Below, in pieces: positions 34,768 to 43,325 of a stretch of DNA of 64,000 nucleotides. Both the position numbers and the translations under genes were made by a program. Positions within the stretch are counted from its first letter, which is position 1; each line of letters begins with the position of its first letter. Below the pieces are notes generated by a model, which was given only the letters and a program-made list of their open reading frames with translations, was not told where the DNA came from and made no database searches. The stretch is from a virus: IMG/VR virus record IMGVR_UViG_3300044825_001871, positions 62,001 through 126,000 of that record. One strand, written 5' to 3'.

Positions 34768-35334
34768 ATGTTTATCTATAAAATAACCAATAGACAAACT
34801 CAAGAGTTTTATGTAGGTCAAACTATAAAAAATATTGAGTATAGATTTAGAAAACATAAAGAAATATCTATTCGTGGTGGTGGATATAAACTTCATAGTG
34901 CTATGAGAAAGTATGGTGTAGAAAATTTTATTATTGAAATTTTGGATACTGCTACTAACTTAGACGAATTAAATGAAAAAGAAATCTACCATATAGACAC
35001 ACTTAAACCTTATTATAACATTCTTCCCGGAGGTCAAATCAGATTATCTGAAAGTTCTATTAGAAAAATGCGAGAAAGTTTAACTGGAAAAAAACAACCA
35101 AAAGAACTCGTTGCAAAAAGATTTAAAAAATTAAGAGAACTTGAAAATGACAAACAATTCCTAATTGAGAGGGGAAAAAGTGTAAGTGAATCAAAGAAAA
35201 AAACATATTTAATAGAAAATGTTTATTTTACTGGATTGGAAGAAGTTGCTAAACATCACAACATAAGTTATACTTGTGCCAGAGCAAGAGTAAAATCATC
35301 TTCTTCTACTTGGGAAAATTGGATTAAACTTTAA
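34768..35334 (+). CDS. GIY-YIG homing endonuclease
   Basis: 188 residues. The GIY-YIG domain is residues 1-90: IYKITN at 3-8, FYVGQT at 15-20, an Arg at ~27 (YRFRKHK), a Glu in NEKEIYHI and Asn in YYNILPGG. A NUMOD3-like segment (SESSIRKMRESLTGKK) and a C-terminal NUMOD1/HTH-like segment (FTGLEEVAKHHNISYTCAR) bind DNA. Freestanding between clamp and downstream replication genes, it is a typical T4-type mobile gene. Lys/Asn-rich codon use is more AT-rich than gp45 and gp44 around it. Confidence 0.93.
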   Translation: MFIYKITNRQTQEFYVGQTIKNIEYRFRKHKEISIRGGGYKLHSAMRKYGVENFIIEILDTATNLDELNEKEIYHIDTLKPYYNILPGGQIRLSESSIRKMRESLTGKKQPKELVAKRFKKLRELENDKQFLIERGKSVSESKKKTYLIENVYFTGLEEVAKHHNISYTCARARVKSSSSTWENWIKL

Positions 35335-35344
35335 TTTCTATGTT

Positions 35345-35857
35345 ATGAACATCTTCGTTACTTCTCCATTTCCGGCTGAGAGTGCCATTTGTCTCCCTGA
35401 CAAACACATCGTTAAGATGCCCCTAGAGTGCTGTCAGATGCTCTCTATCGTGGCATCAGAGAAGTGGGGGCATGGGTATGGAACTCTCCCTAAGACGGAC
35501 GGAACCCCCTACAAGACGGACAGGGGAGCGTTCCGCAATCATCCCTGCACCAAGTGGGCACTGGAGAGTATCCATAATGCCTACTGGTTAATCAAGTGGG
35601 GATTGAACTTGTCTGATGAATACTGCCTGCGGTATAATAAAACCCACTCCTGTTACAAGACTCTTGTGGATGCATACTATTTGTTTCCCAAGGGTAAGAT
35701 TACAGAAGTGACTCCATTTGCTCGTGCTATGCCAGAGGAATGGAAGTTTGACGGCACTATTGACACATTTGAAGCATACAAAAGGTATATCGCATCCAAA
35801 CCTTGGGTGTCTGAAAACTATCTTCGTATGCCTGAGCGCAAACCTAACTGGGTCTAA
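35345..35857 (+). CDS. Conserved phage protein, DNA-repair glycosylase-like candidate
   Basis: 170 residues. The motif CLPDKHIVKMPLECCQMLS, then HPCTKWALES and YCLRYNKTHSCY, belongs to a phage protein family with DKHxVKM. In cyanophages I recall this annotated as hypothetical or, loosely, pyrimidine-dimer glycosylase. I cannot match the T4 DenV catalytic N-terminus, so function is left open. It lies 10 nt after the GIY-YIG gene and 3 nt before gp44. Confidence 0.55.
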   Translation: MNIFVTSPFPAESAICLPDKHIVKMPLECCQMLSIVASEKWGHGYGTLPKTDGTPYKTDRGAFRNHPCTKWALESIHNAYWLIKWGLNLSDEYCLRYNKTHSCYKTLVDAYYLFPKGKITEVTPFARAMPEEWKFDGTIDTFEAYKRYIASKPWVSENYLRMPERKPNWV

Positions 35858-35860
35858 ATT

Positions 35861-36805
35861 ATGACAAGTGAATTTCTTTTTGTGGAGAAATACCGCCCTC
35901 AAGTAATTGAGGATTGTATTCTTCCTGATGATACTAAAAAAACATTTAAGGAGTTTGTGGAGAAGGGAGAGATTCCGAATCTTCTTCTCGCAGGACCTCC
36001 TGGTATTGGTAAAACTACCATTGCAAAAGCATTGTGTAATGAGTTGGGAGCAGATTTCTATGTCATCAACGGATCCGACGAAGGACGTTTCCTGGATACT
36101 GTACGGAACCAAGCAAAGAACTTCGCTTCGACCGTCTCACTTACGGGATCTTCTAAACACAAAGTCATCATCATCGATGAGGCGGATAACACAGGCAATG
36201 ACGTACAACTCCTACTACGGGCGAATATTGAGGCATTTTATAACAACTGCCGATTCATCTTCACCTGCAACTACAAGAACAAAATTATTGAACCTCTTCA
36301 CTCCCGATGTGCCGTTATCGACTTTACCATCAAAGGGAAGCAAAGAGTTCAACTTGCAGGAAGTTTCTTTCAACGACTTCAAACAATATTGGATGCGGAA
36401 AAGATTGAGTACGATCAAAAAGTCGTTGCTGAACTTGTTACAAAACATTTCCCCGACTTCCGTAGGGTTCTGAATGAAATTCAACGATACTCTACTGGCG
36501 GTAAAATTGATTCTGGTATTCTCGCATCTTTCTCTGATGTTTCCGTAAATGAACTCGTCAAAAATCTCAAAGACAAAAACTTTACAGAGGTTCGTAAATG
36601 GGTGGTCTCCAACCTGGATAACGATGCTAGTAGTCTACTTCGCCGGATTTATGACGCCTCTTTTGATAACCTTTCACCCCAATCTATTCCTGCTGCCGTT
36701 CTTGTTATTGCTAAGTATCAATACCAATGTGCGTTCGTGGCTGACCAGGAAGTAAATCTTCTTGCTGCTCTTACTGAAATTATGTGCGAGTGTGAGTTCA
36801 AATGA
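35861..36805 (+). CDS. gp44: Clamp loader large subunit gp44
   Basis: 314 residues (T4: 319). AAA+ motifs: Walker A GPPGIGKTT at ~45-53, DEAD-type Walker B IIIDEADN at ~105, sensor FTCNYKNKI, and SRC arginine finger in LHSRCAVIDF. With gp62 it opens and loads clamp gp45. The stop overlaps the following methylase gene by 4 nt. Confidence 0.96.
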   Translation: MTSEFLFVEKYRPQVIEDCILPDDTKKTFKEFVEKGEIPNLLLAGPPGIGKTTIAKALCNELGADFYVINGSDEGRFLDTVRNQAKNFASTVSLTGSSKHKVIIIDEADNTGNDVQLLLRANIEAFYNNCRFIFTCNYKNKIIEPLHSRCAVIDFTIKGKQRVQLAGSFFQRLQTILDAEKIEYDQKVVAELVTKHFPDFRRVLNEIQRYSTGGKIDSGILASFSDVSVNELVKNLKDKNFTEVRKWVVSNLDNDASSLLRRIYDASFDNLSPQSIPAAVLVIAKYQYQCAFVADQEVNLLAALTEIMCECEFK

Positions 36806-37659
36806 CTTCGAATAAATCATTAAAAACTGCCTTGCGTTACCCTGGCGGTAAGAGTAGGGCAGTCGCTAAGATGGGACCATACTTTCCAGACCTTCGCAAC
36901 TATGATGAGTTTCGGGAACCATTTCTTGGAGGTGGAAGTGTTGCAATTTATATCACTAAAAAATATCCCAGTGTAGATATTTGGGTTAATGATCTTTATG
37001 AACCACTTGTAAACTTCTGGCAGCAACTCCAGATTTTTGGATATGATTTGAAAAGTGAACTTGTTGACTTAAAGAAGGCAAATAATACTCCAGACAAAGC
37101 AAGAGAACTTTTCCTTCAATCAAAGGAACGGATCAATGACAAAACTGTGTCAAATTTTGATCGTGCTGTGGCTTTTTATATTGTCAATAAGTGTAGTTTC
37201 AGTGGTCTTACAGAGAGTTCATCATTTTCAGAGCAAGCATCCAATTCAAACTTTAGTTTGCGTGGAATTGAAAAACTACCTGAGTACTCTGTATTAATTG
37301 AAAAATGGCGTATAACTAATTATTCCTATGACTATCTGATGGATGGTAATAAGAGTGCTTTTATGTATCTCGATCCTCCTTATGATATTAAGGATAATCT
37401 CTATGGGAACAAGGGATCAATGCATAAAGGATTTGATCACGATAAGTTTGCTGCCGATTGTGATGCTAATAATATGGATCAATTGGTAAGTTATAACTCA
37501 GATCAACTTGTCAAAGATCGTTTTAAGAACTGGAACGCTGCAGAGTTTGATTTGACTTATACGATGCGTTCGGTTGGTGAATATATGCGCGAACAAAAAA
37601 ATCGTAAAGAATTGCTGCTATTTAATTATGGAATTGAAGGACTGGCTGAACTCAATTAA
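36802..37659 (+). CDS. dam: Dam-type DNA adenine N6-methyltransferase
   Basis: 285 residues. FxGxG-type AdoMet motif appears as REPFLGGGSVAIYI (~35) after the conserved RYPGGKSR start; catalytic motif IV is YLDPPYDI (~190). The D12-class layout is typical of Dam. It may methylate phage DNA against host restriction. It lies between gp44 and gp62, which are adjacent in T4, and overlaps both (4 and 32 nt), so it is well integrated in the operon. Confidence 0.9.
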   Translation: MTSNKSLKTALRYPGGKSRAVAKMGPYFPDLRNYDEFREPFLGGGSVAIYITKKYPSVDIWVNDLYEPLVNFWQQLQIFGYDLKSELVDLKKANNTPDKARELFLQSKERINDKTVSNFDRAVAFYIVNKCSFSGLTESSSFSEQASNSNFSLRGIEKLPEYSVLIEKWRITNYSYDYLMDGNKSAFMYLDPPYDIKDNLYGNKGSMHKGFDHDKFAADCDANNMDQLVSYNSDQLVKDRFKNWNAAEFDLTYTMRSVGEYMREQKNRKELLLFNYGIEGLAELN

Positions 37660-38005
37660 TTCTACAAAAGAAAATTTGATGGAGGATTCCTCCACAATCA
37701 AAGAATATTCTCCCTATGTTATTAATCGATGTTTATCTGGGTATATTGATTGCGTTCTCTTCGCAAATGAAATGAATATGAATCATAGTCTTGATAAAGA
37801 TATGCAATATTCATTTTATCTAAATATTATAAGAAAAAGGAAGAGATTTTCTCCCTGGCTCCGTAAAGATGAAATCCAAGACTTAGAATATGTAAAAAAA
37901 TACTATGGTTATAGTAACGAAAAGGCATATCAAGCACTGAAAATTTTGTCGAGAGAGCAAATCAACTTTATTAAACAACGACTTGAAACTGGCGGAACAA
38001 AATGA
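37628..38005 (+). CDS. gp62: Clamp loader small subunit gp62
   Basis: 125 residues from ATG 37628 (MELKDWLNSINSTKENL), nested in the last 32 nt of dam. An upstream in-frame ATG at 37574 would overlap dam further and is less likely. RKRKRFSPWLRKDEI and YYGYSNEKAYQALKIL are blocks I recognise from cyanophage gp62, shorter than T4's 187. Works with gp44. Confidence 0.85.
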   Translation: MELKDWLNSINSTKENLMEDSSTIKEYSPYVINRCLSGYIDCVLFANEMNMNHSLDKDMQYSFYLNIIRKRKRFSPWLRKDEIQDLEYVKKYYGYSNEKAYQALKILSREQINFIKQRLETGGTK

Positions 38006-38442
38006 CAACCCAAACAATTGAACCACAAGTAAATTGGTCACAGGACCAAATGGTGGAAGTTATTCTAAATGAACCTGATGATTTTTTAAAGGTTCGTGAG
38101 ACTTTGACTCGTATCGGAGTTGCCTCTAGGAAGGAGAAAAAACTCTACCAGTCTTGCCATATTCTTCACAAACAGGGAAGATATTATATTGTTCACTTTA
38201 AAGAACTATTTGCTCTTGATGGCAAACATGCTAATCTTACTGTAAATGACGTTCAGAGACGTAATCGTATTGTTCGTCTTCTTGCTGATTGGGGATTGAT
38301 TACTGTGATTGATCAAGATAAGGTTGCTGATATTGCTCCCCTGAATCAAATTAAAGTTCTTGCTTATAAGGATAAAGGGGATTGGATTTTGGAACAGAAA
38401 TATAATATTGGTAAAAAAGGAAAAGCAGTAGATCCCGAATAA
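38002..38442 (+). CDS. regA: Translational repressor RegA
   Basis: 146 residues (T4: 122). Recognised by VNWSQDQMVEVILNEPDDFLKV-type start and SCHILHKQGRYYIVHFKELFALDG, close to the T4 RegA core. RegA binds start regions of early mRNAs, including clamp and clamp-loader transcripts in T4. The ATG overlaps the gp62 stop. Confidence 0.94.
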   Translation: MTTQTIEPQVNWSQDQMVEVILNEPDDFLKVRETLTRIGVASRKEKKLYQSCHILHKQGRYYIVHFKELFALDGKHANLTVNDVQRRNRIVRLLADWGLITVIDQDKVADIAPLNQIKVLAYKDKGDWILEQKYNIGKKGKAVDPE

Positions 38443-38445
38443 ATA
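38438..38445 (+). promoter_or_regulatory. Late promoter box AATAAATA
   Basis: Overlaps the regA stop, but a terminator follows 46 nt later, so its transcript may be short or read through into hsp20. Confidence 0.45.
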
Positions 38446-38490
38446 GTAATGTGCCATTCGTGCGGCACTCTACAAAAGTCGGAACACCCT

Positions 38491-38527
38491 AAAGAGAAGT
38501 TCGGTTTTTACCGTTCTTCTCTTTTTT
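38491..38527 (+). terminator. Intrinsic terminator between regA and hsp20
   Basis: 9-bp stem AAAGAGAAG/CTTCTCTTT with an inner CGGT/ACCG stem, ending in a T run. Confidence 0.85.
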
Positions 38528-38535
38528 GATTTTTG

Positions 38536-38543
38536 GTTAAATA
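38536..38543 (+). promoter_or_regulatory. Possible late box GTTAAATA for hsp20
   Basis: Right after the terminator and ~59 nt before the Hsp20 start; diverged from consensus at two positions. Confidence 0.35.
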
Positions 38544-38601
38544 GTAATGGATGCCGAAAGGGTCCACACAACACAAACTCGCTTTTAAAGGAGCTACCAT
38601 A

Positions 38602-39036
38602 ATGACTAACCTAACAAGGTATACTGCTGCGGATCTTCCTGCTCTGATGGATAGAATTACGCGCAATTCAATCGGAATGGATGAATATTTTGATCGTCTA
38701 TTTCATCTTCACGAAACAACTTCTAACTACCCGCCATATAATCTAGTTCAAGTTAGTAACGTAGAATCGAGACTTGAATTAGCACTCGCTGGATTTAAAA
38801 AGAAAGAAGTTTACGTTTACACGCAAGATGGAAAACTTTTTATTGAGGGACAAAAGGAAGATAAGGAAACTGATACCAACTACGTCCATAAGGGATTGGC
38901 TCAACGATCTTTCAAGAGAGCGTGGACGATGGCAGATGATACAGAAGTCGCAGATGTATCCTTTGAAGATGGACTCCTCTCTGTCAACTTGAAAAAAATT
39001 GTTCCCGATCATCATAAGAGAAAAGATTATCTATAA
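38602..39036 (+). CDS. hsp20: Small heat-shock protein Hsp20
   Basis: 144 residues. ATG 38602 is chosen for its AAAGGAG ribosome binding site; an upstream in-frame ATG at 38551 lacks one. The alpha-crystallin domain runs from YNLVQVSNVESRLELALAGF to SFEDGLLSVNLKKIVP, the G-x-L motif being GLLSV. Hsp20 after regA is a hallmark of T4-like cyanophages. It likely protects folding of phage or host proteins during infection. Confidence 0.93.
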   Translation: MTNLTRYTAADLPALMDRITRNSIGMDEYFDRLFHLHETTSNYPPYNLVQVSNVESRLELALAGFKKKEVYVYTQDGKLFIEGQKEDKETDTNYVHKGLAQRSFKRAWTMADDTEVADVSFEDGLLSVNLKKIVPDHHKRKDYL

Positions 39037-39039
39037 ATA
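39032..39039 (+). promoter_or_regulatory. Late box TATAAATA overlapping the hsp20 stop
   Basis: Exact late consensus, but only ~20 nt ahead of a strong terminator; it would yield an RNA of ~55 nt unless terminated RNA is read through. Confidence 0.4.
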
Positions 39040-39059
39040 TAACTGAATATCGTCGGCGC

Positions 39060-39101
39060 GAGGGGACCCTGGCAAAATCCAGGTTGACTCCCCTCTTTTT
39101 T
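39060..39101 (+). terminator. Intrinsic terminator after hsp20
   Basis: GAGGGGA/TCCCCTC outer stem and CCTGG/CCAGG inner stem, then six T. The 3' side contains the -35 of the next promoter. Confidence 0.9.
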
Positions 39102-39112
39102 CTTGCTAGAAT
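39084..39112 (+). promoter_or_regulatory. Sigma-70 promoter for the gp43 operon
   Basis: TTGACT, 17 bp, TAGAAT with TGC extended -10. The -35 lies inside the terminator stem. It drives 39134, 39441 and DNA polymerase. Confidence 0.8.
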
Positions 39113-39133
39113 ACTTAGAGGTATGGAGTAAAA

Positions 39134-39502
39134 ATGACGGTAAAACTTGCTCTTTTAAAATCGGGCGAAGACGTAATTGCTGACGTTCAAGAAATGGTAG
39201 TGGGTAAAGAACCCGAACAAAAAGTAGTTGGATATATTTTTAATAAACCTTGTAGCATTAAAATGCGAGTCAGGGAAGAAGATAATGATAAGGAAAAAAC
39301 TGATTCAGTAAAAATCAGATTGACTCCTTGGATCATACTAACAAAGGATACTAAAATCCCAGTATCTTTAGATTGGGTAATTACTCTTGTTGATCCAATA
39401 GATCAACTTCTAAAAATGTATCAAGAGGACATCTTAAACAATGGAAAAGATAATCAAAGTATTAGTTCTAATGAATCAGCAAATCCTGATATCTCAAATT
39501 GA
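39134..39502 (+). CDS. Small Sm-like protein upstream of DNA polymerase
   Basis: 122 residues starting VKLALLKSGEDVIADVQEM, a strand pattern (LLKSGEDVIADV) like that of 24919 (VKLKSGEEIFAKV). It ends with VSLDWVITLVDPIDQLLKMYQ. The second half of this pattern (ILTLVDPTPNLLEKYQ) recurs in the next gene, so the two are likely tandem paralogs. Overlaps the next gene by 62 nt. Function unknown. Confidence 0.65.
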   Translation: MTVKLALLKSGEDVIADVQEMVVGKEPEQKVVGYIFNKPCSIKMRVREEDNDKEKTDSVKIRLTPWIILTKDTKIPVSLDWVITLVDPIDQLLKMYQEDILNNGKDNQSISSNESANPDISN

Positions 39503-39701
39503 GGAAGTTGGTGCTGACATTGGAGAACCAGATTGCAAGCTAGTTACTCCTTTTGTCATAAAAAATGATATGATGTTGGAACCATTTCTTAGTCGATATA
39601 CAAAACAAAATACATTTATGATGAGTTCCGACAAGATTCTTACTCTTGTGGATCCTACGCCCAATTTACTTGAAAAATACCAGGACTTGATTAAAGAATG
39701 A
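39441..39701 (+). CDS. Small Sm-like protein, tandem paralog
   Basis: 86 residues: VLVLMNQQILISQIEEV start and DKILTLVDPTPNLLEKYQ end, parallel to the gene before it. A second start at 39471 is possible. Its stop overlaps the gp43 ATG by 4 nt, so its translation is coupled to the polymerase. Function unknown. Confidence 0.65.
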   Translation: MEKIIKVLVLMNQQILISQIEEVGADIGEPDCKLVTPFVIKNDMMLEPFLSRYTKQNTFMMSSDKILTLVDPTPNLLEKYQDLIKE

Positions 39702-42199
39702 CTCAACGCTTTTATACTAATGTTCAATTGATTGGAAATCAAATTCTTGTTCGTGGAGTTGAAAATGGAAAAAGATTTGAAAATAGAGATGAGTTTTACC
39801 CAACCCTATTTGTAAAAACCAAAAAAGATTCAAAATATCGAACCTTAAGTGGGGAATTTGTAGAACCAATAAAACCCGGAACAATTAAAGATTGTCGCGA
39901 GTTTTATAAAAAGTATGAAAGCGTAGATGGATTTGAGATCTATGGGAATGACAGGTACATCTGTCAATATATTTCCGAAAAATATCCAGAGGATGAAATT
40001 AAGTTTGATATTAGTAAAATCAAACTTGTAACTCTAGATATTGAGGTTGCTTCTGAAGGAGGATTCCCCGATGTAGAATCTTGTTCTGAGGAAATTCTTG
40101 CAATTAGTATTCAGGATTACACTACTAAAGAGATTATTACTTGGGGAGTTAAACCATTTAAACACAATCGTAAGGACTTGACTTACCATTATTGTCCTTC
40201 TGAATATGAACTTCTCAATAATTTTATCAATTATTGGATGTTTAATGTTCCTGATGTTATTACTGGGTGGAACATTCAACTTTATGATGTCCCTTATATT
40301 TGTAAGCGTCTCAATCGGGTTCTTGGTGAAAAACTAATGAAGCGTTTTTCTAACTGGGGACTTGTAACTGAAGGAGAAACTTATATTCAAGGAAGAAAGC
40401 ACACTACATTTGATATTGGTGGTCTTACTCAACTTGATTATCTTGACCTCTATAAGAAGTTTACATATAAGGCACAGGAATCATATCGTCTTGATTATAT
40501 TGCCGAAGTCGAGTTAGGACAGAAAAAACTTGATCACTCTGAGTTTGATACCTTTAAGGACTTTTATACGCAGGGGTGGCAAAAATTCATTGAATATAAC
40601 ATCATTGACGTAGAACTTGTTGACCGTTTGGAAGACAAGATGAAACTCATTGAGTTGGCACTTACAATGGCATATGACGCAAAGGTGAACTATGCCGATG
40701 TTTTTTACCAAGTTCGTATGTGGGATAACATTATCTACACCTATCTAAAGAAAAGAAATATTGTTATTCCCCCAAAAAATAAAACACAGAAGAATGAAAA
40801 GTATGCAGGTGCTTATGTAAAAGAACCAGTTCCTGGAATGTATGATTGGGTTGTGAGTTTTGACTTGAACTCACTGTACCCGCACTTGATTATGATGTAT
40901 AACATAAGTCCAGAAACTCTTCTGGAAGAAAAGCATCCAACGGTTAATGTTGATAAAATTCTAAATCAGTCTATTAACTTTGAGATGTATAAAGATTATG
41001 CAGTTTGTGCAAACGGGGCAATGTTCCGTAAAGACATTCGTGGATTTCTTCCTGAGTTGATGGAAAAGATCTATAATGAACGGGTGATCTTTAAGAAAAA
41101 GATGCTTGCTGCAGAGCAAGAATATGAAAAAACAAAAAACAAAGAGTTGATTAAAGAGATTGCTCGTTGTAACAATATTCAGATGGCACGTAAGATTCAA
41201 CTTAACTCTGCTTATGGTGCTATTGGTAATCAATATTTCCGTTACTACAAACTAGCAAACGCTGAGGCAATTACATTGTCGGGTCAGGTTTCTATTCAAT
41301 GGATTATGAACAAAGTCAATTCTTACTTGAATAAAATTCTTAAAACAGGAAGTGAGGATTATGTTATTGCTTCAGATACTGACTCCTTGTATATTAATAT
41401 GGGTCCTTTGGTTGAAAATGTATTCGAGGGAAGAGAGAAAACTACTGAAAGCATTGTTTCGTTCCTTGATAAGGTCTGTTCGATGGAATTTGAAAAATAT
41501 ATTGAAAGTTCTTATCAAGAATTGGCGGATTATGTGAACGCATATGAACAGAAAATGTTTATGAAGCGTGAGTGTGTCGCTGAGCGTGGTATTTGGACTG
41601 CAAAGAAACGATACATTCTTAGTGTTTGGGATAGTGAAGGCGTTAGGTATAAAGAACCTAAATTGAAAATTAAAGGTATTGAGGCAATTAAGTCTTCTAC
41701 TCCAGCACCTTGTCGTAAGATGCTGAAAGAATCTTTCAGCATTATGATGAGTGGAACAGAAGATGATATGATTAGTTTTATCGATAAATGTCGCCTTGAA
41801 TTTAGGACACTTCCCCCAGAGTCTATCTCTTTCCCAAGGTCAGCTTCTGACGTTCAGAAGTACTCTTCTTCATCTGACATTTACATTAAGGGAACTCCGA
41901 TTCATGTTCGTGGAGCACTTTTATTCAATCACTATATCAAACAGAATAAGTTGACTAACAAATATTCTCTTATTCAGAATGGGGAAAAGATCAAGTTTGT
42001 TTACCTTAAGAAACCAAATACTATTCACGAAAATGTGATTACATTCATCCAAGACTTTCCAAAGGAACTCAATCTTGACAAATATATAGACTATGAACTA
42101 CAGTTTGAAAAAGCATTTCTAGAACCACTTAAGATTATTCTTGATTCTATTGGATGGAATGTTGAAAAAACCTCAAGTTTGGAATCATTTTTCTTTTGA
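39698..42199 (+). CDS. gp43: DNA polymerase gp43 (family B)
   Basis: 833 residues (T4: 898). 3'-5' exonuclease motifs TLDIEVASE (~110) and GWNIQLYDVPY (~188). Polymerase motifs: A DLNSLYPHLI (~388), B KIQLNSAYGAIGNQ (~500), C ASDTDSLYI (~558). The C-terminus LESFFF contains the short hydrophobic tail used for clamp binding in T4-type polymerases. Contiguous, with no sign of intron or inactivation. Confidence 0.97.
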   Translation: MTQRFYTNVQLIGNQILVRGVENGKRFENRDEFYPTLFVKTKKDSKYRTLSGEFVEPIKPGTIKDCREFYKKYESVDGFEIYGNDRYICQYISEKYPEDEIKFDISKIKLVTLDIEVASEGGFPDVESCSEEILAISIQDYTTKEIITWGVKPFKHNRKDLTYHYCPSEYELLNNFINYWMFNVPDVITGWNIQLYDVPYICKRLNRVLGEKLMKRFSNWGLVTEGETYIQGRKHTTFDIGGLTQLDYLDLYKKFTYKAQESYRLDYIAEVELGQKKLDHSEFDTFKDFYTQGWQKFIEYNIIDVELVDRLEDKMKLIELALTMAYDAKVNYADVFYQVRMWDNIIYTYLKKRNIVIPPKNKTQKNEKYAGAYVKEPVPGMYDWVVSFDLNSLYPHLIMMYNISPETLLEEKHPTVNVDKILNQSINFEMYKDYAVCANGAMFRKDIRGFLPELMEKIYNERVIFKKKMLAAEQEYEKTKNKELIKEIARCNNIQMARKIQLNSAYGAIGNQYFRYYKLANAEAITLSGQVSIQWIMNKVNSYLNKILKTGSEDYVIASDTDSLYINMGPLVENVFEGREKTTESIVSFLDKVCSMEFEKYIESSYQELADYVNAYEQKMFMKRECVAERGIWTAKKRYILSVWDSEGVRYKEPKLKIKGIEAIKSSTPAPCRKMLKESFSIMMSGTEDDMISFIDKCRLEFRTLPPESISFPRSASDVQKYSSSSDIYIKGTPIHVRGALLFNHYIKQNKLTNKYSLIQNGEKIKFVYLKKPNTIHENVITFIQDFPKELNLDKYIDYELQFEKAFLEPLKIILDSIGWNVEKTSSLESFFF

Positions 42200-42330
42200 T
42201 GGAAATACCCATAACTGAAAAAGAGTTTAAAAAGATTATAGAGATTCTTGAAAAAACCAATGAAAAGGATCTTTATAACAAATTGTGGACTTTTAATTTT
42301 AATAGGAAAAATAAATTATGGACTTCTTAA
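42199..42330 (+). CDS. Small protein between gp43 and uvsX
   Basis: 43 residues; ATG overlaps the gp43 stop by one base (TGATG) and the end overlaps uvsX by 13 nt, strong signs of a translated gene. Helical and charged ([20 protein letters not shown]). A similar small gene sits here in cyanophages as I recall. Function unknown. Confidence 0.7.
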   Translation: MEIPITEKEFKKIIEILEKTNEKDLYNKLWTFNFNRKNKLWTS

Positions 42331-43325
42331 AGGATATTGTAAAAGAGATTGGTGATGATTTCACTAAATTGGCATCAGATATTGATGAAACGGAAACTTA
42401 TGTTGATACAGGTTCGTACATTTTTAATGCACTGGTTTCAGGTAGCATATTTGGTGGTGTATCTGGCAATAAGATTACTGCTATTGCTGGAGAGTCTAGT
42501 ACTGGAAAAACTTTCTTCAGCCTCGCCGTTGTTAAGAATTTTCTTGATACCAATCCCGATGGTTATTGTCTCTATTTTGATACTGAAGCCGCTATTACTA
42601 AATCACTTGTAGAATCCCGTGGAATTGATACTTCTCGTCTGGTTGTTGTTAACGTTGTTACTATTGAAGAGTTTCGTACTAAGGCGCTCAAAGCAGTAGA
42701 CTTATACTTAAAAAAACCTGTAGAAGAACGCAAACCTTGTATGTTTGTGTTAGACTCTCTGGGAATGCTTTCCACAGAGAAAGAAATCACTGATGCACTC
42801 AACGATAAGCAAGTTCGTGATATGACTAAATCGCAACTTGTTAAGGGTGCTTTCCGAATGTTAACTCTTAAGCTAGGTCAAGCAAATGTTCCACTCATTG
42901 TCACAAATCATACATACGATGTCATCGGAGCTTACGTACCAACGAAAGAAATGGGGGGAGGTTCTGGACTCAAATACGCAGCGTCTACGATCATCTATCT
43001 CAGCAAGAAAAAAGAAAAAGATGGAACGGAAGTGGTTGGAAACATTATCAAAGCTAAGACTGCTAAATCGCGTTTGAGTAAGGAGAACAAAGATGTTGAA
43101 GTCCGTCTGTATTATGATGAGCGCGGTCTTGATCGTTACTATGGTCTTCTGGAACTTGGTGAGATTGGTGGACTCTGGAAGAATGTAGCAGGACGCTATG
43201 AGATTGATGGTAAGAAACTTTATGCTAAACAGATTCTAAAAGAACCTGAAGTATATTTCACTGAAGAAGTGATGCAACAATTGGACGAAATCGCACGTAA
43301 GGAATTTAGTTATGGAGAAAGTTGA
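42318..43325 (+). CDS. uvsX: Recombinase UvsX (RecA-like)
   Basis: 335 residues (T4: 391). Walker [10 protein letters not shown] at ~56-64, Walker [11 protein letters not shown] near 140, and a loop with [14 protein letters not shown]. It performs strand exchange with UvsY and supports recombination-dependent replication. It overlaps gp41 by 14 nt. Confidence 0.96.
   Translation: MDFLKDIVKEIGDDFTKLASDIDETETYVDTGSYIFNALVSGSIFGGVSGNKITAIAGESSTGKTFFSLAVVKNFLDTNPDGYCLYFDTEAAITKSLVESRGIDTSRLVVVNVVTIEEFRTKALKAVDLYLKKPVEERKPCMFVLDSLGMLSTEKEITDALNDKQVRDMTKSQLVKGAFRMLTLKLGQANVPLIVTNHTYDVIGAYVPTKEMGGGSGLKYAASTIIYLSKKKEKDGTEVVGNIIKAKTAKSRLSKENKDVEVRLYYDERGLDRYYGLLELGEIGGLWKNVAGRYEIDGKKLYAKQILKEPEVYFTEEVMQQLDEIARKEFSYGES

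Noticed and set aside
35760-35791. TTGACA-TATATC promoter for gp44
   Set aside because: Spacer is 20 bp and the elements are in a coding region.
35345-35857. T4 DenV-type pyrimidine-dimer glycosylase
   Set aside because: The N-terminal catalytic region of DenV could not be matched; kept as conserved protein with open function.
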